Source: Ophioderma brevispina
Lineage: Eukaryota; Echinodermata; Ophiuroidea; Amphilepidida; Ophiodermatidae
DNA: 64,000 bases
Direction: 5' to 3'
Assembly (NCBI GenBank): GCA_023653785.1
Contig: JAMKCH010084883.1
Span: 24,222-88,221 of the forward strand
In this document: in pieces, positions 47,731-62,190 of the stretch
Layout: the number at the start of each line of letters is the position of its first letter
How positions within the stretch are numbered: the stretch's first letter is position 1
The notes under the pieces: model-generated
Told to the model about the DNA's origin: nothing
The model's input: only the letters and a program-made list of their open reading frames with translations
Databases searched by the model: none
Program-made: the position numbers and the translations under genes

Positions 47731-50700
47731 AATTTAAATTATAAGCTTTAAGTGAGAAGTATTTCTTGTATGCGTCGTGGTGAATTTAGTTTCAAGATTT
47801 CGGTATGTAGAGTGTTACTGTTAAAGTCATCTGAAAAGATGGCAAAAGCTTTGTTGAGAACTTGAGATTTAAAACTCAACAAGGTAAGAACTGTAAACTT
47901 GTTCACTACTTAAAAAAGAACGTAGAATAGTGAAACACTTATTTAGTAGTATTTAGTAGGGTTGACACTTGGGTACATACAGTCAGTGTATTTGATGATT
48001 CTAGTTAGCCAGAGTAATCCATAATATCGGATAATTGTCTTGTACTAATTAGTGTGTGTTTAATTCAGAATTCTGTTGTTTCATTTATACAATCGGAGAA
48101 AGCTGGATGATAAATGTGTTATGTACCAATATGTGGGAAGGAGGATTTCGCTATAATTGCAATGTGCTATCTGATGCAAATTATACTATGTATGTTAAAG
48201 TGAAGCATGAAGATATCTTTTGTAAATGTACTATTATAAAAAAATGATCTATTACTAGGAGCAAAATTCAGTAGCAATGGGTTGGGGCAAAATTTGTTTT
48301 TTTGTTTGTTTTTGGTTTTGTTTCTGAATTAGGTATATATTAGTATTTCTGCACTTAAAAGAACCTTGTAAATGCACAAAGCTTAGGTTAGCAAAGGCAT
48401 GATAGGTTTTCTAGAAAATGTCTTTGTAAGTAAAAAAGCAAAACATGATTACGTCACTAAAATGTTGAGTGTGAAACATGTTATTAATTATATGTAATTT
48501 AAGGACAACAATGGGGGCAGCAGTAGTTTATTGTTAAAAGATATCAATATGAAGACAATATATTGTCAATAACTAGGCACAGTTTCAATGTGACTTAGGT
48601 ATTTAAAAATCATCACGTTTCTGGCATTGCACTTTGGCCAGAAGATGATTATTTTTGTAGTGTATTAACTGTTGCATGGTTGGTTCTGTTGTTCCATGTG
48701 TTTGTTGTGGAGGACTCTCCTCCACTAAGTAAATGTAGGGTATTCTTAACGGGGGAAACAGTGTCATGCGCCTGCAGGAACGAACGTGTCTGCAGGTCAA
48801 GCTGGGGAAAGCAGACCATAAATGGGCAACGTCATTTTATGCCGAGCCTTTCACGTCACGTATAGTGGCCGTTATTGTACAGATAGTGAACAAAATTAAC
48901 AAGAAATTGCTTTTATAAACCAAAAGGATTGATGATTATCCTGTAATGTTACTTTTCACTAACCATTACTTTATTCACTGCAAATGTGATGTTTTATTTA
49001 CGTTTTATTTTTTGTGTGCTTTTCAAAGGATAAAGTTGGACATTTGCTGTTGTCTGTAAATTGGGTCAAACTTTTTTTTTATGGAAGCTTGTGCCTTTAA
49101 TGAAATGTCAGAACTTGAACAGCAGTTTTCATTTTAAAACTCAAGTCATTTTGGCTAATATTAGGTTGGGCAATTAAGGGAATGCTGTAATTTAGAGATG
49201 ATATAGTATGGATGGAGGACCATTTTTTCCATCTGTTTTTTATCATCCTGCATGTGAATTCATCAAATTACTGAGTTTCATCTATTTTTGGTTTGATATC
49301 TGAAGGCAATATCATTTTGTTGTTGTAACATTGTAAATTACTGTTCAAAATTGTAGCATTCCATTTAAAAACTGCAAATTTCAAAGTATGTTTTTAAAGA
49401 ATCATTAAGGTGTGGTTTCCCACAGTGATGGAAACTCACAAATATAATTAGCCTCTCAGATGTTTTAGTTAAATCATTTTTTCTGCAAATTGTCTTCATG
49501 TGATATGTTGAACAAAATGCAACCGTGGCATTAAAACTTCTACTGAACAGCTGTTTGAGACTACGAGTGTGTTAGTTTGTTGATAAAGGATATAAAATTA
49601 ACCAGAATTAGAGGCATTTCAGATTTGATATCATTATTAAAGCAATATTCTCTCAGTAATACCTCTCTCGTGGGCTCTAACAGCTGCACAAGAGAAGTGC
49701 TAACTTGCCTTCAGAAGGACAAATTTCTAACTTGTGCAATGTCATGAACTATGCTTAAGTTAGATACTTGCCTAAACAAAAAGTAAGATTTTTTTGTAAG
49801 CATCACAGTGTATTAAAAATGAACAGTGTAACATTAACTCTTCTGTTGTATTACGTTAGAACACGATATCAGGGACTCGATGCAGTGGTCTCCTTTTCTT
49901 ATCGGCTGCCATTATGTGTAAAATAAGTTTAAATGAAATTGTCTTCTTTTTTTTTAATCAATATTATAGTTATGAACTGTCTTAACCAAAATCTCTGTGA
50001 TGGAAGCTGGAGCTCTCCTGCAGTTTTATGGGTAAAGCAGGGTTTGCCTTAAAAAGTTTATATAAACTCTAGCTAAGTCAAACCTAAATGTGTTTTTTTA
50101 TTGGCAAGTGTTTCTCATTAGTGCTTTAGGCTAAGAATTTTTAAAAGTTAAAGCCTGATTTGTATTAGTGTAGTAAATCAAATACTGTTCAAACTAATAC
50201 TGTGTGTTTATACATAGGGCATAGACTAACTTTTTAAATTAAAACCAGTTTAGTGAGATTCTGAAACCTGTTTTGCAACAGGTTATTATTTTTTTGGGGG
50301 GGTGTATTTTAGAAATTATCCAAGTTCGCAACACTTCCAAGTATTTGACTAAAGTTTGTACCCATGAGAAGCAGAGCAAAAAAAACTGAACTCAAGTATT
50401 GGGCCATGCTTGTAACATGTTAAAGTGTATAAAAAGGGTTTAACTTGGATTAACTTGGGTAGGTTAGTGTAAGTTTGACTCTAAACCAGGTTATCAGGGA
50501 GTTTAACTGGTTGCATTGAATACAATCCCAAGTTTTAACTTGGATTGTTTTGTAGATTTAGCTTGGTTTATGCCAGGTTTACAAGTGGTTAAGTGACATT
50601 TGAAAATATAATCCTAGCAAAACGAAACGCACAGATTCCTTTGTAAATATGTTGTGCTTTATATATATATAAAAGTTTGCTATTTGCAAAGATTGACACT

Positions 50701-53700
50701 GTGTTTTATACAGTCAACAGCTAGGGCATTTTACTTCAAAATAATTTGTAACATCAAAGTATTTAAGAACAAATTGGGATAGTTCACTTGCATAATTCTT
50801 GTAAATAATGAGCCAACTTTAGGCTCTGTTTTTCCACAGAATATTATGAAAGAGAATTATTCTGATAGCTTTGTGATGTGGTTACATAATCGGGTACTTG
50901 AGTTCACAACGATCTTTTTAAATATTAATTTTCGAGCTTTTCTATATATAAAAACTTGAAACAAACTCTGCATGCATTACTGACACAACATGTTTTTCCT
51001 TATGTGTCTTTTTGTTATAGATAAAAAAACTAAATGATTTAAACCAAGTAAACTTTCATCAAAAATACAACACTGTATTTTTCTACTAAATGTAATCAGC
51101 TTGTGCCTTTAAATAACTTAAATTTATTGATGTATAACAGGTGTTTTGTTTTTTAAAGTTTTTTTTTCAAGAGTAACAAATTAAGTTATTTTGGATGGTA
51201 TAAGCGGAGTTTGCGTAATTAATCATAGTTATTTACTCATTTTTTCATGTTGAACATGCCATTGTCATGTTTGACTTGCTTATGTGCAATTTTGAATAGG
51301 TAAAGAGATTATGTAACTAGGACATTTGCACTATATTTTTGTGACGCTTCTTTCTGAAGCAAGGACTTGCAAAACCTTAACTTGATCTTGCTATTTTCTA
51401 TCAAATGCTTCGGCAAAGTCAAGAATTGGATTTATGTTTTGCGATTTTTGAAAATATTGAGTTTAGTCCAAAACAAGAATTTATAATTCAATGTTTTGGA
51501 TCAAACCTCGGAATTTTAACGCTGGCTAAAACGTAAATTTTTATCGCTGCCTTTCCAAAGTATTCATTTACAACTAAGATGAAATGTATCCAGCTTTTGT
51601 ATAGGTGGGTGACACATTTTCAATATCAAGTAAAGGCTCTGCATGTATTTAAATCAGAATTGGCTTCTCATTTATTAATCTTTTATTTCAGACATTTAGA
51701 TTTATTATCCATCCATATTTATTTAAATTACTTTCAGTAATGTATGCAACCACTACTCTTTTGAGGGGTGTTAGTGTACTTAAATTGTTAAACCTCTGGT
51801 TTTGAGACTAACTCTACCAGCAAAAGACTACAATAAGTCAACCTTTTGAAATAAGACCATATTGGCCTGTATCATAAGGAAACAGGTGTTTGGCCTGTAC
51901 CATTACGGAACAGGGGTGTTTACTTTTTTATGTGTAGATACAGGAGAGCCTCCAGTATTCTTGCATTTTGTGTAGCACTGAAGCTTCCTTGTTTTATTGC
52001 GTCACAGAGATTCAGAACAATAAACCAAATTGTATCCAAAAGTAAAGGCAAATTCTGTTTTATAATGTTTAGGGAAGGGAAAAAATATTTGAACAGGAAT
52101 ATTTTCCATGTCAATGTATGGCTGCATAAGTGAACAATGTGATGATATTTGCCCTTCATACACATTTTGAAATCTTAAAAAAATTTTATTGGCAAATGAA
52201 AGTGCCTTAAAAGATGATCTGGTTTGATGGACTTGGAAAATATTACTGTACCGGTCTGCTGAAGTAATATCATGTAGGGTCTTCCCACTGCCTAGTGAGA
52301 AAAATAATAACACTGTAAAGTGGACAGAATATGTTTAATTAAACTAAACATTTGATTTTTTTTACAAAATGGGAAGATAAAGGGATTTTCCTCATGTAAA
52401 TTTGTGTTCTGTGAATGTGATGTCACTTTGGCAAATAATTTTTGAAATGATCAACTCTCACCAATATTTAGGTGAAATGTAAAAAAAATCAAAATTGTCT
52501 TTGAAACAAGTTTTAAGTTGCTTTGAACATATAAATATCAACATACAATTTTTGATACAGACTTAATTCATATAGGAAAACAAGTTGTGATGTTTAAGGG
52601 TCATTGGAAACATTTCTTTTTTCAATTCAGTGTGTGAAAAATATAAAATCATACAAAGGTCACCATTTTTTTAATGTAAAATAATTTCGGCCATTTGAAA
52701 ACTGAAGCCTGAACAATCCACCATAATTTTAATTCAAGATGAAGTGACCTAGGCCAAGTGCACCATGAAACTTGATGCATATTTTTCTAGTAATTTTGCA
52801 GTCTGTGAAGGCTATTTTTTTAAAATCATGATTAAAATGGGTATGAAATGTTAAATACAGAACTTAAAACACATTTTGACTAACTACTTTTGCCAGTGAA
52901 AAAGAAAATCATATTATAATTTAATGCCATCCTTAGTGGATTTGTCATCAGGATTAACCTAGATTGGAACTTGCATGTTTCTCGTTTAAGAACGAAATTT
53001 AATCGTCTGTATACAAAAGAAACACCTTGGCTGTTTGAATAACTACTGAATGTGGGCGTTTTAAATTCTCAAGATCATAGATCAATATTTGTTGACATTG
53101 ACAATTGACCTATTGTCACATTTTCAGTGACAGGGAAATAACTAGCCAAATTGTTGATATACAAAGCATGTAATAATAATTTTAATATTCAGAGTTGGGG
53201 GGAATAAACATGGTATCGCATCAATTTGGCTATTCAGATAACTTCAGCAGTGGGACAGTTTATTGTTTTTAATGGCTAGTTAAATGGACTATGTAATACA
53301 TATTTAAATAGGATGATTCTTGAAATGACTCATTTTAATACCTTTAAGGTCACTAATTTGTAAATATACACGCATGTTATTAAACTAGTGATAAAATATC
53401 CTGGTTCAGGATTGAAATACTTTTTAATTAGTAACATTTCTTCTTGTCTATTAAAATCAATAAACTCTCACTGCCTTCGATAAAGTAATTTCAAATTTTT
53501 GTACTGAAATTACAGACTGAAGGGTTTTGCTTTATATTATTTTTTTTAAAAGAAATCTTAACCACACATCAGGTGCAAAACTTCATCCTGTATGATAAAA
53601 GTATGTACAGATGTTGGATCACACCGGTGTCTAGGAATCACTGCCGATACCCAGTCGCGATAAATACAGAACTTGCATGCTTTAAATGTACAGGGCAAAT

Positions 53701-55100
53701 GATAAGAAATGCAGCTCTTTTCTGAAACAAAATCTTAAGAATATTTGGCAAATTTCTGTATTAAAAATTCTATTACCGGAGAATTAATAAGGCTTCACAG
53801 GATTTGACTCATAGATTTTAAGAAGCGGGCCGATTAAACTACAGCAGTTATTTTCCAGTTAGTGGAATTTTGGATAGGATAGCATTTGAACAAAACTGAT
53901 GCAAGGACTTTGATAAATTACATTCCTTCAATACACACATTTTTCATGTTAACTTCTAACAATTTGTATCAAAAAGTGTGAACTTTTACTTCTATATTTT
54001 TTTAATATGGAAATTTGGTAGAATTCTTATTCAGTTTAGGGTTGCATTTTGTTTTATACACCCTTTACATGGTTATTGATAATATGCAGTGTACAAGCCA
54101 TCATACAGGTTTTAACACTGTTGGGATTAACTGTTTATACAGGGATTATCAGTTATACAGGGATAATCTGATTGCACAGGGTGTGTGATTGTCATCTTGC
54201 GACTCCCATCTTTTATACTACACAAAGGGGGAGAACAAACTTGGTATTTCCAATTACTTTTGAAGTTACATGTATATAGTAAAAGAGACAAGTTATTTAA
54301 ATAAACAATGCCCATTTAGTAGGGCTTAGTTTAGGGCAATCAATTCCCATGTAGTATATTTATCATTGCTTGGTGCTGAAGTTTGGCACATATAACCAAG
54401 TACAGAGAAACCGAGACTGAAAAAAAGAGCGCTCACCAGGAAATTTCAAATAAACCAAAGCAATTTTGTTTAGTTAAGTACCAAAATACAAGTTGTCCCA
54501 CGGGTTTTTTCAAACTAAATTGTTCTCGTGTAGTTGGGTATTAACGAAATTAGGGGATAGTGTGCGTGGAAATGTGTGTTATTATATTCTATAGTATGTG
54601 GGAAGGGGAAACCATTTCTAGATGAAGGTGTTTCCTTTCAAGGGTATATTTCACTAAGTGTAATAAAAATTCTGTATAATATGAACGTTTATGGCATTGG
54701 GGATAAGTACTTAATTTTTTGTTTTTCTCTATGATCAAAACTTATTAGCTATTTAATTAACATGCTTAAGCAAGTGACAGGTATTCTTTATATCCCCCTA
54801 TCATGTTTTGCATACGGATAATGTCTAATGCATTAAGCTGCTCTTATTTTTAGTCCTATTTTGTATATGTAGGATGGACTCAATTTGGTAGAGGTGTAAG
54901 GATGAATAGGGCCAGTGACTTGGAACTGGCATCATTCGATGAGATTTACCTCACAAAGGATCATTCACTTAGATTAATAAGAAGCGTGAAGAAAGGTGGT
55001 CAATCGGTAACAAAATTTGGCTCAACTGTATTGTACTTTTTGGAGACAGTCAAGAAATTGATTAAAATTTACCTGAATCTTGACATTTTTGAAATTTGAT
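47731..55100 (+). other. Repeat-poor AT-rich stretch, possible long 3' UTR
   Basis: Over 7 kb with none of the repeat families A-F, no TTAA elements and no tandem arrays, unlike the rest of the window. It contains three perfect Pumilio-type TGTAAATA sites (50642-50649, 50800-50807 and 53359-53366), cytoplasmic-polyadenylation-like TTTTAT strings (for example near 48993) and several AATAAA (near 52019, 53204, 53458 and 54661). This would suit an extended UTR of a maternally stored helicase mRNA, but it could equally be plain intergenic DNA. An open frame at 54902-55099 is not recognised. Confidence 0.3.
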
Positions 55101-55663
55101 CAAACAGGTTTTTGGAGAGTGATTATTCCAAAAATTGACAAAAGTGATGCAGCCCACAAACCTAGATAAATATTCTATATTGTGTTCAATATTTATATAC
55201 TTTGAATGGCTTTGAGAGTCTAAAGAATTTTAATTGCACAAGCTAGAAAAAATTGTACTAGTCCCGAAGCAAGTACAAAAAAATTTAATTTTTCTAGCGA
55301 GTGCCATATATTCTTGTATGCATAAAAAAAAACCATTTCATATTAATTGTTATTATGTTAAATATTCAGGCTGACTCAAACCAACCAACCTTGTGTTGAC
55401 AGTGGTTGTAGTCCAACTGGCGTTGCATCCCATGCAGTCTACAGTCTACTGTGTGTCAATGTCGTTCTCGCTAAAATCTGCCCCCAGGATGCGATACATA
55501 TAAAACGATATTGTATTGCTGATCCGGGAACTTGGGTACAAACAACGGTAACAATCAAACATTTCTCTGTACACTACCACTCGGAAGATGATATAAATAA
55601 TTATAATATGTATAGAATATTTCTGGTACAAAATGTTACTTATTTTAAGAAAATATAAAAAGT

Positions 55664-55686
55664 AAAAAAAAAAAAAAAAAAAAAAA
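55664..55686. repeat. A23 homopolymer
   Basis: A run of 23 A preceded by 'aaatataaaaagt'. It may be the tail of a retroposed sequence, but no duplicate or SINE head was recognised upstream. Confidence 0.5.
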
Positions 55687-57081
55687 TTTTCCTATTATTT
55701 TGATTTCCTTCAGGGATTTTTTATTAACCATCAAAATGAAAACTTTGACTAGTATTTTCATTTTTCAGTGTTTATCATTTTTTTTAACGCAGAAGCACAT
55801 GTTATGGGGCAGCTATTGGATTAGAAGCCACAGAGTATATCTCCGTGTAAATGCCATGCAAAGTGCGCAAGACAAGTGCATAGACACATTTGGCCCTTGA
55901 TAATTAATAGCCGTTGTTGTGATGGTGAGATTTAGTGTTTAGCAACCTATTGTGGAGCGTTAAAAGCCACAGTTCTCACGAAGTTATGTTAATTACGAGG
56001 ATGGGACGGTTATTAGTTGGGTGTGTGGGTAAGGAGACGTAATCTGCATCATGCAGTCCGCTCAACAACAAAAAAGGTTGCGTTGAGGAATTGGTTACAT
56101 TTTAGAAAAAAATAAGAATGGAAGAAGAAAAAAATGGAGGTTTGAAAAATCTTACACCTTCAGGTTTTGTATACATATTTTGTTCCCTACGTATTTGGAT
56201 AAGAATGTTTTTGTTATGAAATTACAAATTACAAAAGGAATAAAAAAAAACTGTTTACCACCACTCACAGAAGTGGTTTGTTATTCTCGATGTACTTCCC
56301 CTAAATACCGAAGCATATCATTTGAGCACGAGATAGTTGCTGAAGTTTGGTTATTATGGATAGAGTCATTAACATGTATTTCTCGGCCTTTGACGTATAT
56401 AATGTATTAAACTACTTGAGAGAGTACTCGCAATATTAATTAATGGACACATAGATAAATGTGTGCCGGTTTTCTCGGTGTTAATTGTAAAAAATATAAT
56501 TTGTGCTATTTTGTGAAGTCGGCGTTACGATAGAAACAGCCGCTCAAATTTAGTTTGTTTGGAGAAAAAATATTAAAAGACCAAGTGTCTTGTATACAGT
56601 ACAATGTACACAATTTTCTTAGCAGCAACCAACTTGTATAGAAATTTGATTGTTTGTGGTGTAAAGTCAACAAGAAACAGAAGCCTCATTTTTAACCCTA
56701 ACATCAATACTTTGTAATGTTTGAATATAATTTTCAATTTTAAGCACATAAATTACGGTTTTAGTCTACTACAAGTATTATTTAGTGTTATTGGTCATTT
56801 CCAATGAACGTACTTTAATTGTGTATCACTATTCAGGTAAAGTAGTGACGATAGTTGGTAATTGGCAGCTCAATTCTGAAATTGGTGTGCAAATCAACAA
56901 ATCGGAAAAACAAGTGTTGTGGTGGTAATAAAAGGGCCAAGAAAGAGGCTGGTGGGAGTTAAGTTCCAATGTTAATTTCAAGTTACAACCAGGCAAGTCC
57001 GATTCGGTGAAAAATAACTGAGGTTGATGGATTTGTTGCACGCATCACATGCCGTCTTATCTCAATTGTTTTGGTTGTATT
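55687..57081. other. Unassigned stretch
   Basis: No gene or repeat recognised on either strand. Confidence 0.35.
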
Positions 57082-57344
57082 CTGAAGGGAGACTAACTTT
57101 AGACCTGGGTTTAAAAACCATGGTTAGTCCTACAAGATGGAACCTTTTTTTCTTACAACTTAACCTAAAAAAGGGCTGTCAACGGTGATAAAATTCCTCA
57201 TGGATGGCTGGAACCGCCCTCCCTGAATGAATGTTTCTCACCCTTTACATTTAATGTTCACAGTATTTTGAAATGGAAAAAGTTTCCCTCTGTAGGAACT
57301 AAACCCCTGGTTTAAACCCAGGACTAAGTTAGTCTCCCTTTCAG
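57082..57344. mobile_element. MITE with CTGAAGGGAGACTAAC ends
   Basis: The left end 'ctgaagggagactaacttta' followed by 'gacctgggtttaaa' is inverted at the right end as 'tttaaacccaggactaagtt' followed by 'agtctccctttcag'. About 263 bp. The inner parts 'gttagtcctacaagatgg' and 'ctctgtaggaactaaac' also pair. No frame inside. Confidence 0.8.
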
Positions 57345-57434
57345 AAGACAAGCCCTTGACTTTACAATATATTTTTGCATCTGTTATTTGATAACGGTCT
57401 AACCAATACACAATTTTTTGAAACTAATGATGAA

Positions 57435-57617
57435 TTAGATATTCAGTATTTGTTCTGTTTTTTTAATTTTGTTTTCTTCTACTATCGTATCTGTGTTGTA
57501 TCTCTTAATATTTTTTCGTTGGTCCGTATTCTCTCGTAACTGCAATGTTTTTTGCAGTGGCACCATATCGCTGCCAGCCTTAATTGAATCTGGTGTATTT
57601 AATGCGTTGTCAGCCTC
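57435..57617 (-). CDS. Possible minus-strand terminal exon, unidentified
   Basis: On the reverse strand a tract 'ttgctatctgcttggatag' could be a splice acceptor. The following frame is open to a TAA: it reads VEADNALNTPDSIKAGSDMV near its start, then a Lys/Asn/Glu-rich charged tail. Its composition looks more protein-like than neighbouring chance frames, but I recognise no family and no upstream exon. Confidence 0.22.
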   Translation of the reverse strand, partial: EADNALNTPDSIKAGSDMVPLQKTLQLRENTDQRKNIKRYNTDTIVEENKIKKTEQILNI

Positions 57618-57649
57618 AACTATCCAAGCAGATAGCAAATAAAGTGTCT

Positions 57650-60600
57650 AACTTACAAAGAAAGTTAAAGAAATTTGAAGCATCTTGATTTTTAGTGACG
57701 GTGAAATATATTCAAAGAGTATAAGCATGACCCAATTTAGTCAAAAGAATTATCATGGCGATTTTCTTGGAAACGGATCTTGAGGTAGGACAGGTGTGAT
57801 GCGCGTGAATATTTGTATCCCCAACTTCATACGGTCAGTGCTAGGTGATATTGTCACTATGTCCATATGTGCTTTTTACCTTCCTCGAGTCAGTGACGTC
57901 AGGGTGCAGGTTCACATTAGTGTGCTTTTTTGCGTCTATGACGCTCTTTTCCAAAGGGTACGCACTTTGGTCTAGATATAGTAAAATTTTGCGTCTTTGG
58001 TGGATGCAAAAAAAATAGCCACTTAAAACTACACAAAATCACAAGATTTTGCTCTGGCACATGGTCACAATATGGTTCATTTTCCACTGGTCACAAATAA
58101 TTATTCCTTTACGCATTAAATACATGTAGCAAATTCTTGTGAAAAGATATGTTTAAATTTACTGTATTTACGTCTTTTATTTAGTTCACTACCCTCTCTC
58201 ACCCGTCCCAAAAGGTATTCAAGATACTCCACTCCAGTTCTTTTGGATTTATGGTCATCAGGTTAATTTGCTTTCCCAATATGCCCAGTCTAGGTTTGGA
58301 ATTGGCTGTCTATTTTTGGTTTGTTTGCAGTCCTTTAAAACATTCTCAATCTGTTAAAACTTGACACGCATATAATTTGAAAGACAACGCACTTTTCAAC
58401 CTCAGTGAAACCAATTGCGTCCAGTTAGACGCCTATGGCCAAAAACCTAGTGTGACCTGGTCAGGGTAGAATGCAGTGAATGCAACATTAAAAAGCAAGC
58501 ATTGATTCAAAACGCTGGCATACCCATGCGCGCATAAAAAGCGGTGCTAAAATGCGTTGGACGTCCCGACCCGAGGAAGATAAATGGAGTATAATCACAT
58601 GTACTGTTTTCAAGCAAGTTTTGGTCGGTGTCCAAGCCACCCACACACACCACTATTGTAGTGCTTTTTACAATTTGTAACCAAAACTAGCCTTACATAG
58701 TAATCTAAACAATTATACAGTCCCAAACAAGAAATATGTTTATTAAAAAATGATACCGCAAAATTTATGAAATTGGAAGCTGATTTACTAAACTACATGA
58801 AAGTGAGAAAATGATTTTGTTTGCACTGCCCATTGCAAAATTATCCACTATTTCAACAAATCCCCCTAAATCAGATGTGTTTTCAAGAAGTGGTGGTTAC
58901 AAGTGAGTAGAGACTGAAATAATTTTCTCAAATAGTGTTTAATAAAGGCTTTTGCATTCAATGTTTGTGCTAATATTTTTTTCTATATGGCACATACTGC
59001 TTTGTTTTGGGGTGTGTGGCTTTCGGCCTTGTCTTTAAAAATGCCGACTGTGCTAAAAAAAGCACTTCTAAAGATGAGGTCGGGTGTGATGTAGGTGTGC
59101 ATTTGTATAAAAATTGTGTATATTTTACAGATTAGTGTGCGAAAAATCGCACACCTCAAGACCATTTTAGGTTGCTTGATTTGGTGTGGAACAGCCTCCC
59201 AAGCCTCAAAGACAAGGCCTGGGCTTTGCCTCATCCACTTTGTTGTTGTGTATTTGAAATTATACAGGCAGGGGACGTCTGCTCACTACACTCGACAGTT
59301 GTGATATCGGACAAGTCAATTTTGGCTGCACATGAAATATGGCAAGACCACGTGTGTTCATTTTTTACAAAGTTGAGCCAATTCGGTCCAGGATAAATAA
59401 TCATATTTGTATGTCTGTTTTGGGGGTTTCCAAATAAAACGAATTGCAAATGAGGAACATGATGTACACATTGTTGCCATTAAGTAATGCGATTTTATTT
59501 TGGGACTGATTTGTCACCATTGATTTCTCATTTCGTCACAATGGTGTCGTTCGTTTTCATACTTATAACCACTTGAGCACTACCTTCCTTTAGTACAGGC
59601 ATTTCTATGTTAATTTCCATTAGTATTCATTTCATTAACCAATTAAAGTGCAGCTTCCAACATATTAAAGCTTTAGGACCCAATTGGCAGGTAGTACTTG
59701 AGTGGTTTTATTGAATTAACCCCAGGATTTGGCAAGCGCTATTGGGCGCAGTTTCTTGACCCAGCAAATTAGTGTACTGAAGAATTGACTTTATATTGTC
59801 TGGTTATTATGCTAGCCAATAAAATGTCATTTAAAATTGGGGCACATGTGAGTGGTGTATATAATGTCAAGACAGGAATCAAGACCATGATAACTTGGGG
59901 GTTAGTAGTAATTCCAGTGTACACTGAGAAGAGATATAATCAATATGAGGGGATTTGTAAGATTCTGGGGAATACGTACAAATACCTATAAGATAAAACA
60001 TTTGGTTTAATCCCAATATTTATTTTGATTTAATAAAGTGCAATCATAGAAATTGCCGTAGTTTCTTGTGCTGCAGGATGATTACAGGGTTCTTAACTTG
60101 GGTTAGGATACTTTTAACCTAGTTTAAGATGACATTTAAATTGTATTTATGGGGGTTATATTTGTTACTTTTAAACTCGGTTAAGACGACACTACTAAAG
60201 GTTTCTTAATCCGGGCTTCATTTTGTATTTAACCCGGGTTAAGAGTGTGTTGCTTTTGAAACAAACTACGGCAAGAAGTTGTGTAAGATCTGCGATGGAG
60301 TTTAGTTTAGTGTACTCACAATGTTATTGAAAAAAACAAGAGAACATTTTTGGTCATTTTGTACTGAATAAAAAAAAGTTAACATGACCAAAGATATGAG
60401 TCGACAAATTGTCTTTATACAAAGTTGTAAAGCACTCAGTTTATCTGCAAAGGGACACTCCCCAATTGACTTTCTCATTTATAGAAATGGCTTATTACCC
60501 CACATGTTTTAATTCCCAAGTTTAATGCGAGAGAAACAATAGAGATCCTGCCCGTTTTAATTGATTGGCAGATGACTGTAAGCTAATCTAATATAGAAAA

Positions 60601-61286
60601 TCGCCCCAAATAATGATTAAAGTAATAAAGATGGCAAACCAAAACTGATTTGGCCGTTCTATGCAGGGGACCACTGAGAGGTGGTACATGGCCATGTACT
60701 CCTTGTCTGTTCTTCATAATTATATTAAAAAAATCAGTGAAGATGCATCTCAGCTCCAATAGTTTTGAAGTAAGAAAATATTGCTTGATAAACAAATAGG
60801 ATTCTTGGTCCGCCACGCCTGTGATTGGTAGGGAACAAAAGAATCGAACAACTGTCTATATCTTAATTCGGATCAATAATGTTGCATGCAAAATTAGGAA
60901 TTCATCTTGAAAATCAAATCGGGTGTCACTAGTTGAGTCGTGAAAGTCCGTAGTTTGAAATGACCAAGACCAAATATTCTCACCGGTTTTGATGGTAATT
61001 GAATCAGAAAGAAATTTGCTACAGGATGACTTTGACCCGTTTTAATTTACAGTGTTAACTTATCTCCACAGAAGGAGCAAACTATATATTATTTAAATGA
61101 GCAGAACCTGATAAGTCGACAAAATATGGTGTTCAAACAAATTAACACAGATCATTTTAAGTTGTGCCCAAAATATGATCTACAAACTTGGCTTGATAAT
61201 GACATTCCCGGCACCCGCCCGGGAACCCTCTTCAAGAATGCTTTCTACTGACCTGCATAATGAGAGTACACAAGGTGACGCTTTAA
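57650..61286. other. Unassigned stretch
   Basis: No convincing exon, RNA gene or repeat family. Short open frames on both strands around 58983-59449 overlap one another and were not accepted. A segment at 60090-60250 has repeated 'ttaacctagttta', 'aactcggttaagacgac' and 'aacccgggttaag' phrases similar in style to 50430-50590. Confidence 0.35.
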
Positions 61287-62112
61287 AGAGACCGTCAGCC
61301 CAGAAAAAAAATGTTTTGATTCAAACACAAACGGGGATACCAATAGCTGAATACGGGAAAATCAGAGAAAAAATATATTTTGCAAATATGAAAGTCTGTC
61401 GAGGACCTTTGCTGCTGGGTGTAGCCCCAGGAGAGGTAAAGTTACTATGGGGGGTCAAATGGTGATCTGCTCTAAGTGATTCCTTTATAGGTAACCAGGA
61501 GCAAAAAGTCAATTGGGTCACGAGGTGGGCTTCCTTTCCCAAGAGTAACAGTCACCCTTGGCAATACCCAGAGTTCCTTAAAATATTTTTTAAAATGTTT
61601 TAAGGATACTGATTCCAAAATATGAAATGCTTTTGCACTGTCGGCATCTTCTTTTATAATGGAAGGGGTAAAAAATTCCCTGTAGGACGACTATGGGGAG
61701 ACGGGGACATTATAACCCTCCCTATTAAAGGGAAAACCCTATGCAACATACAAGCATATTTTGAATCAGTATCATTAACATATTGTTGATATTTTTACAA
61801 AGAAAATCTGGTATTACAAACGTTACCCTTTCTTAACAAATGACCTTTAGCCTATTCCCAAATATCTTGGAAAAGGAAAGCACCAACACACGTTGACCCA
61901 ATGACTTTACTCCTGGTTACCTAGGAATAACTTAGAGCAGGTCAAACATTTGACCCCATAGTAACTTGACACTTTTCCTTGGCCAATTGCAGCAGCAGGT
62001 CTTGCGGCAGGACATTCATATTTGGCAAAATTTATATTTTTCTCCGAATTTTCCCGTGTTCGGATATTGGTATCTCTTGTTCGTTGATCAAACTCTTTTG
62101 GGCTGATGCTCT
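61287..62112. mobile_element. Foldback element with ~270-nt arms
   Basis: 61287-61560 and 61840-62112 are inverted copies. Examples: 'aacggggataccaatagctg' against 'atattggtatctcttgttcg', 'gttactatggggggtcaaat' against 'atttgaccccatagtaactt', 'taggtaaccaggagcaaaaa' against 'tactcctggttaccta', and 'caattgggtcacg' against 'cgttgacccaatg'. A 96-codon open frame in the left arm has no recognisable homology. Confidence 0.8.
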
Positions 62113-62190
62113 ATACCCGGCTCATTTATCCAGTGTGTCATAAGGTCATCCAAATGACTAAAATAACACTATAGAACCGAGCACCCTAAT

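Noticed and set aside
59095..59396. WNSLP-containing frame resembling the end of a LINE reverse transcriptase
   Set aside because: Only a five-residue match, overlapping frames on both strands, and no other reverse transcriptase motif nearby.
61175..61465. 96-codon open frame
   Set aside because: It runs through the left arm of the foldback element and shows no domain or homology.
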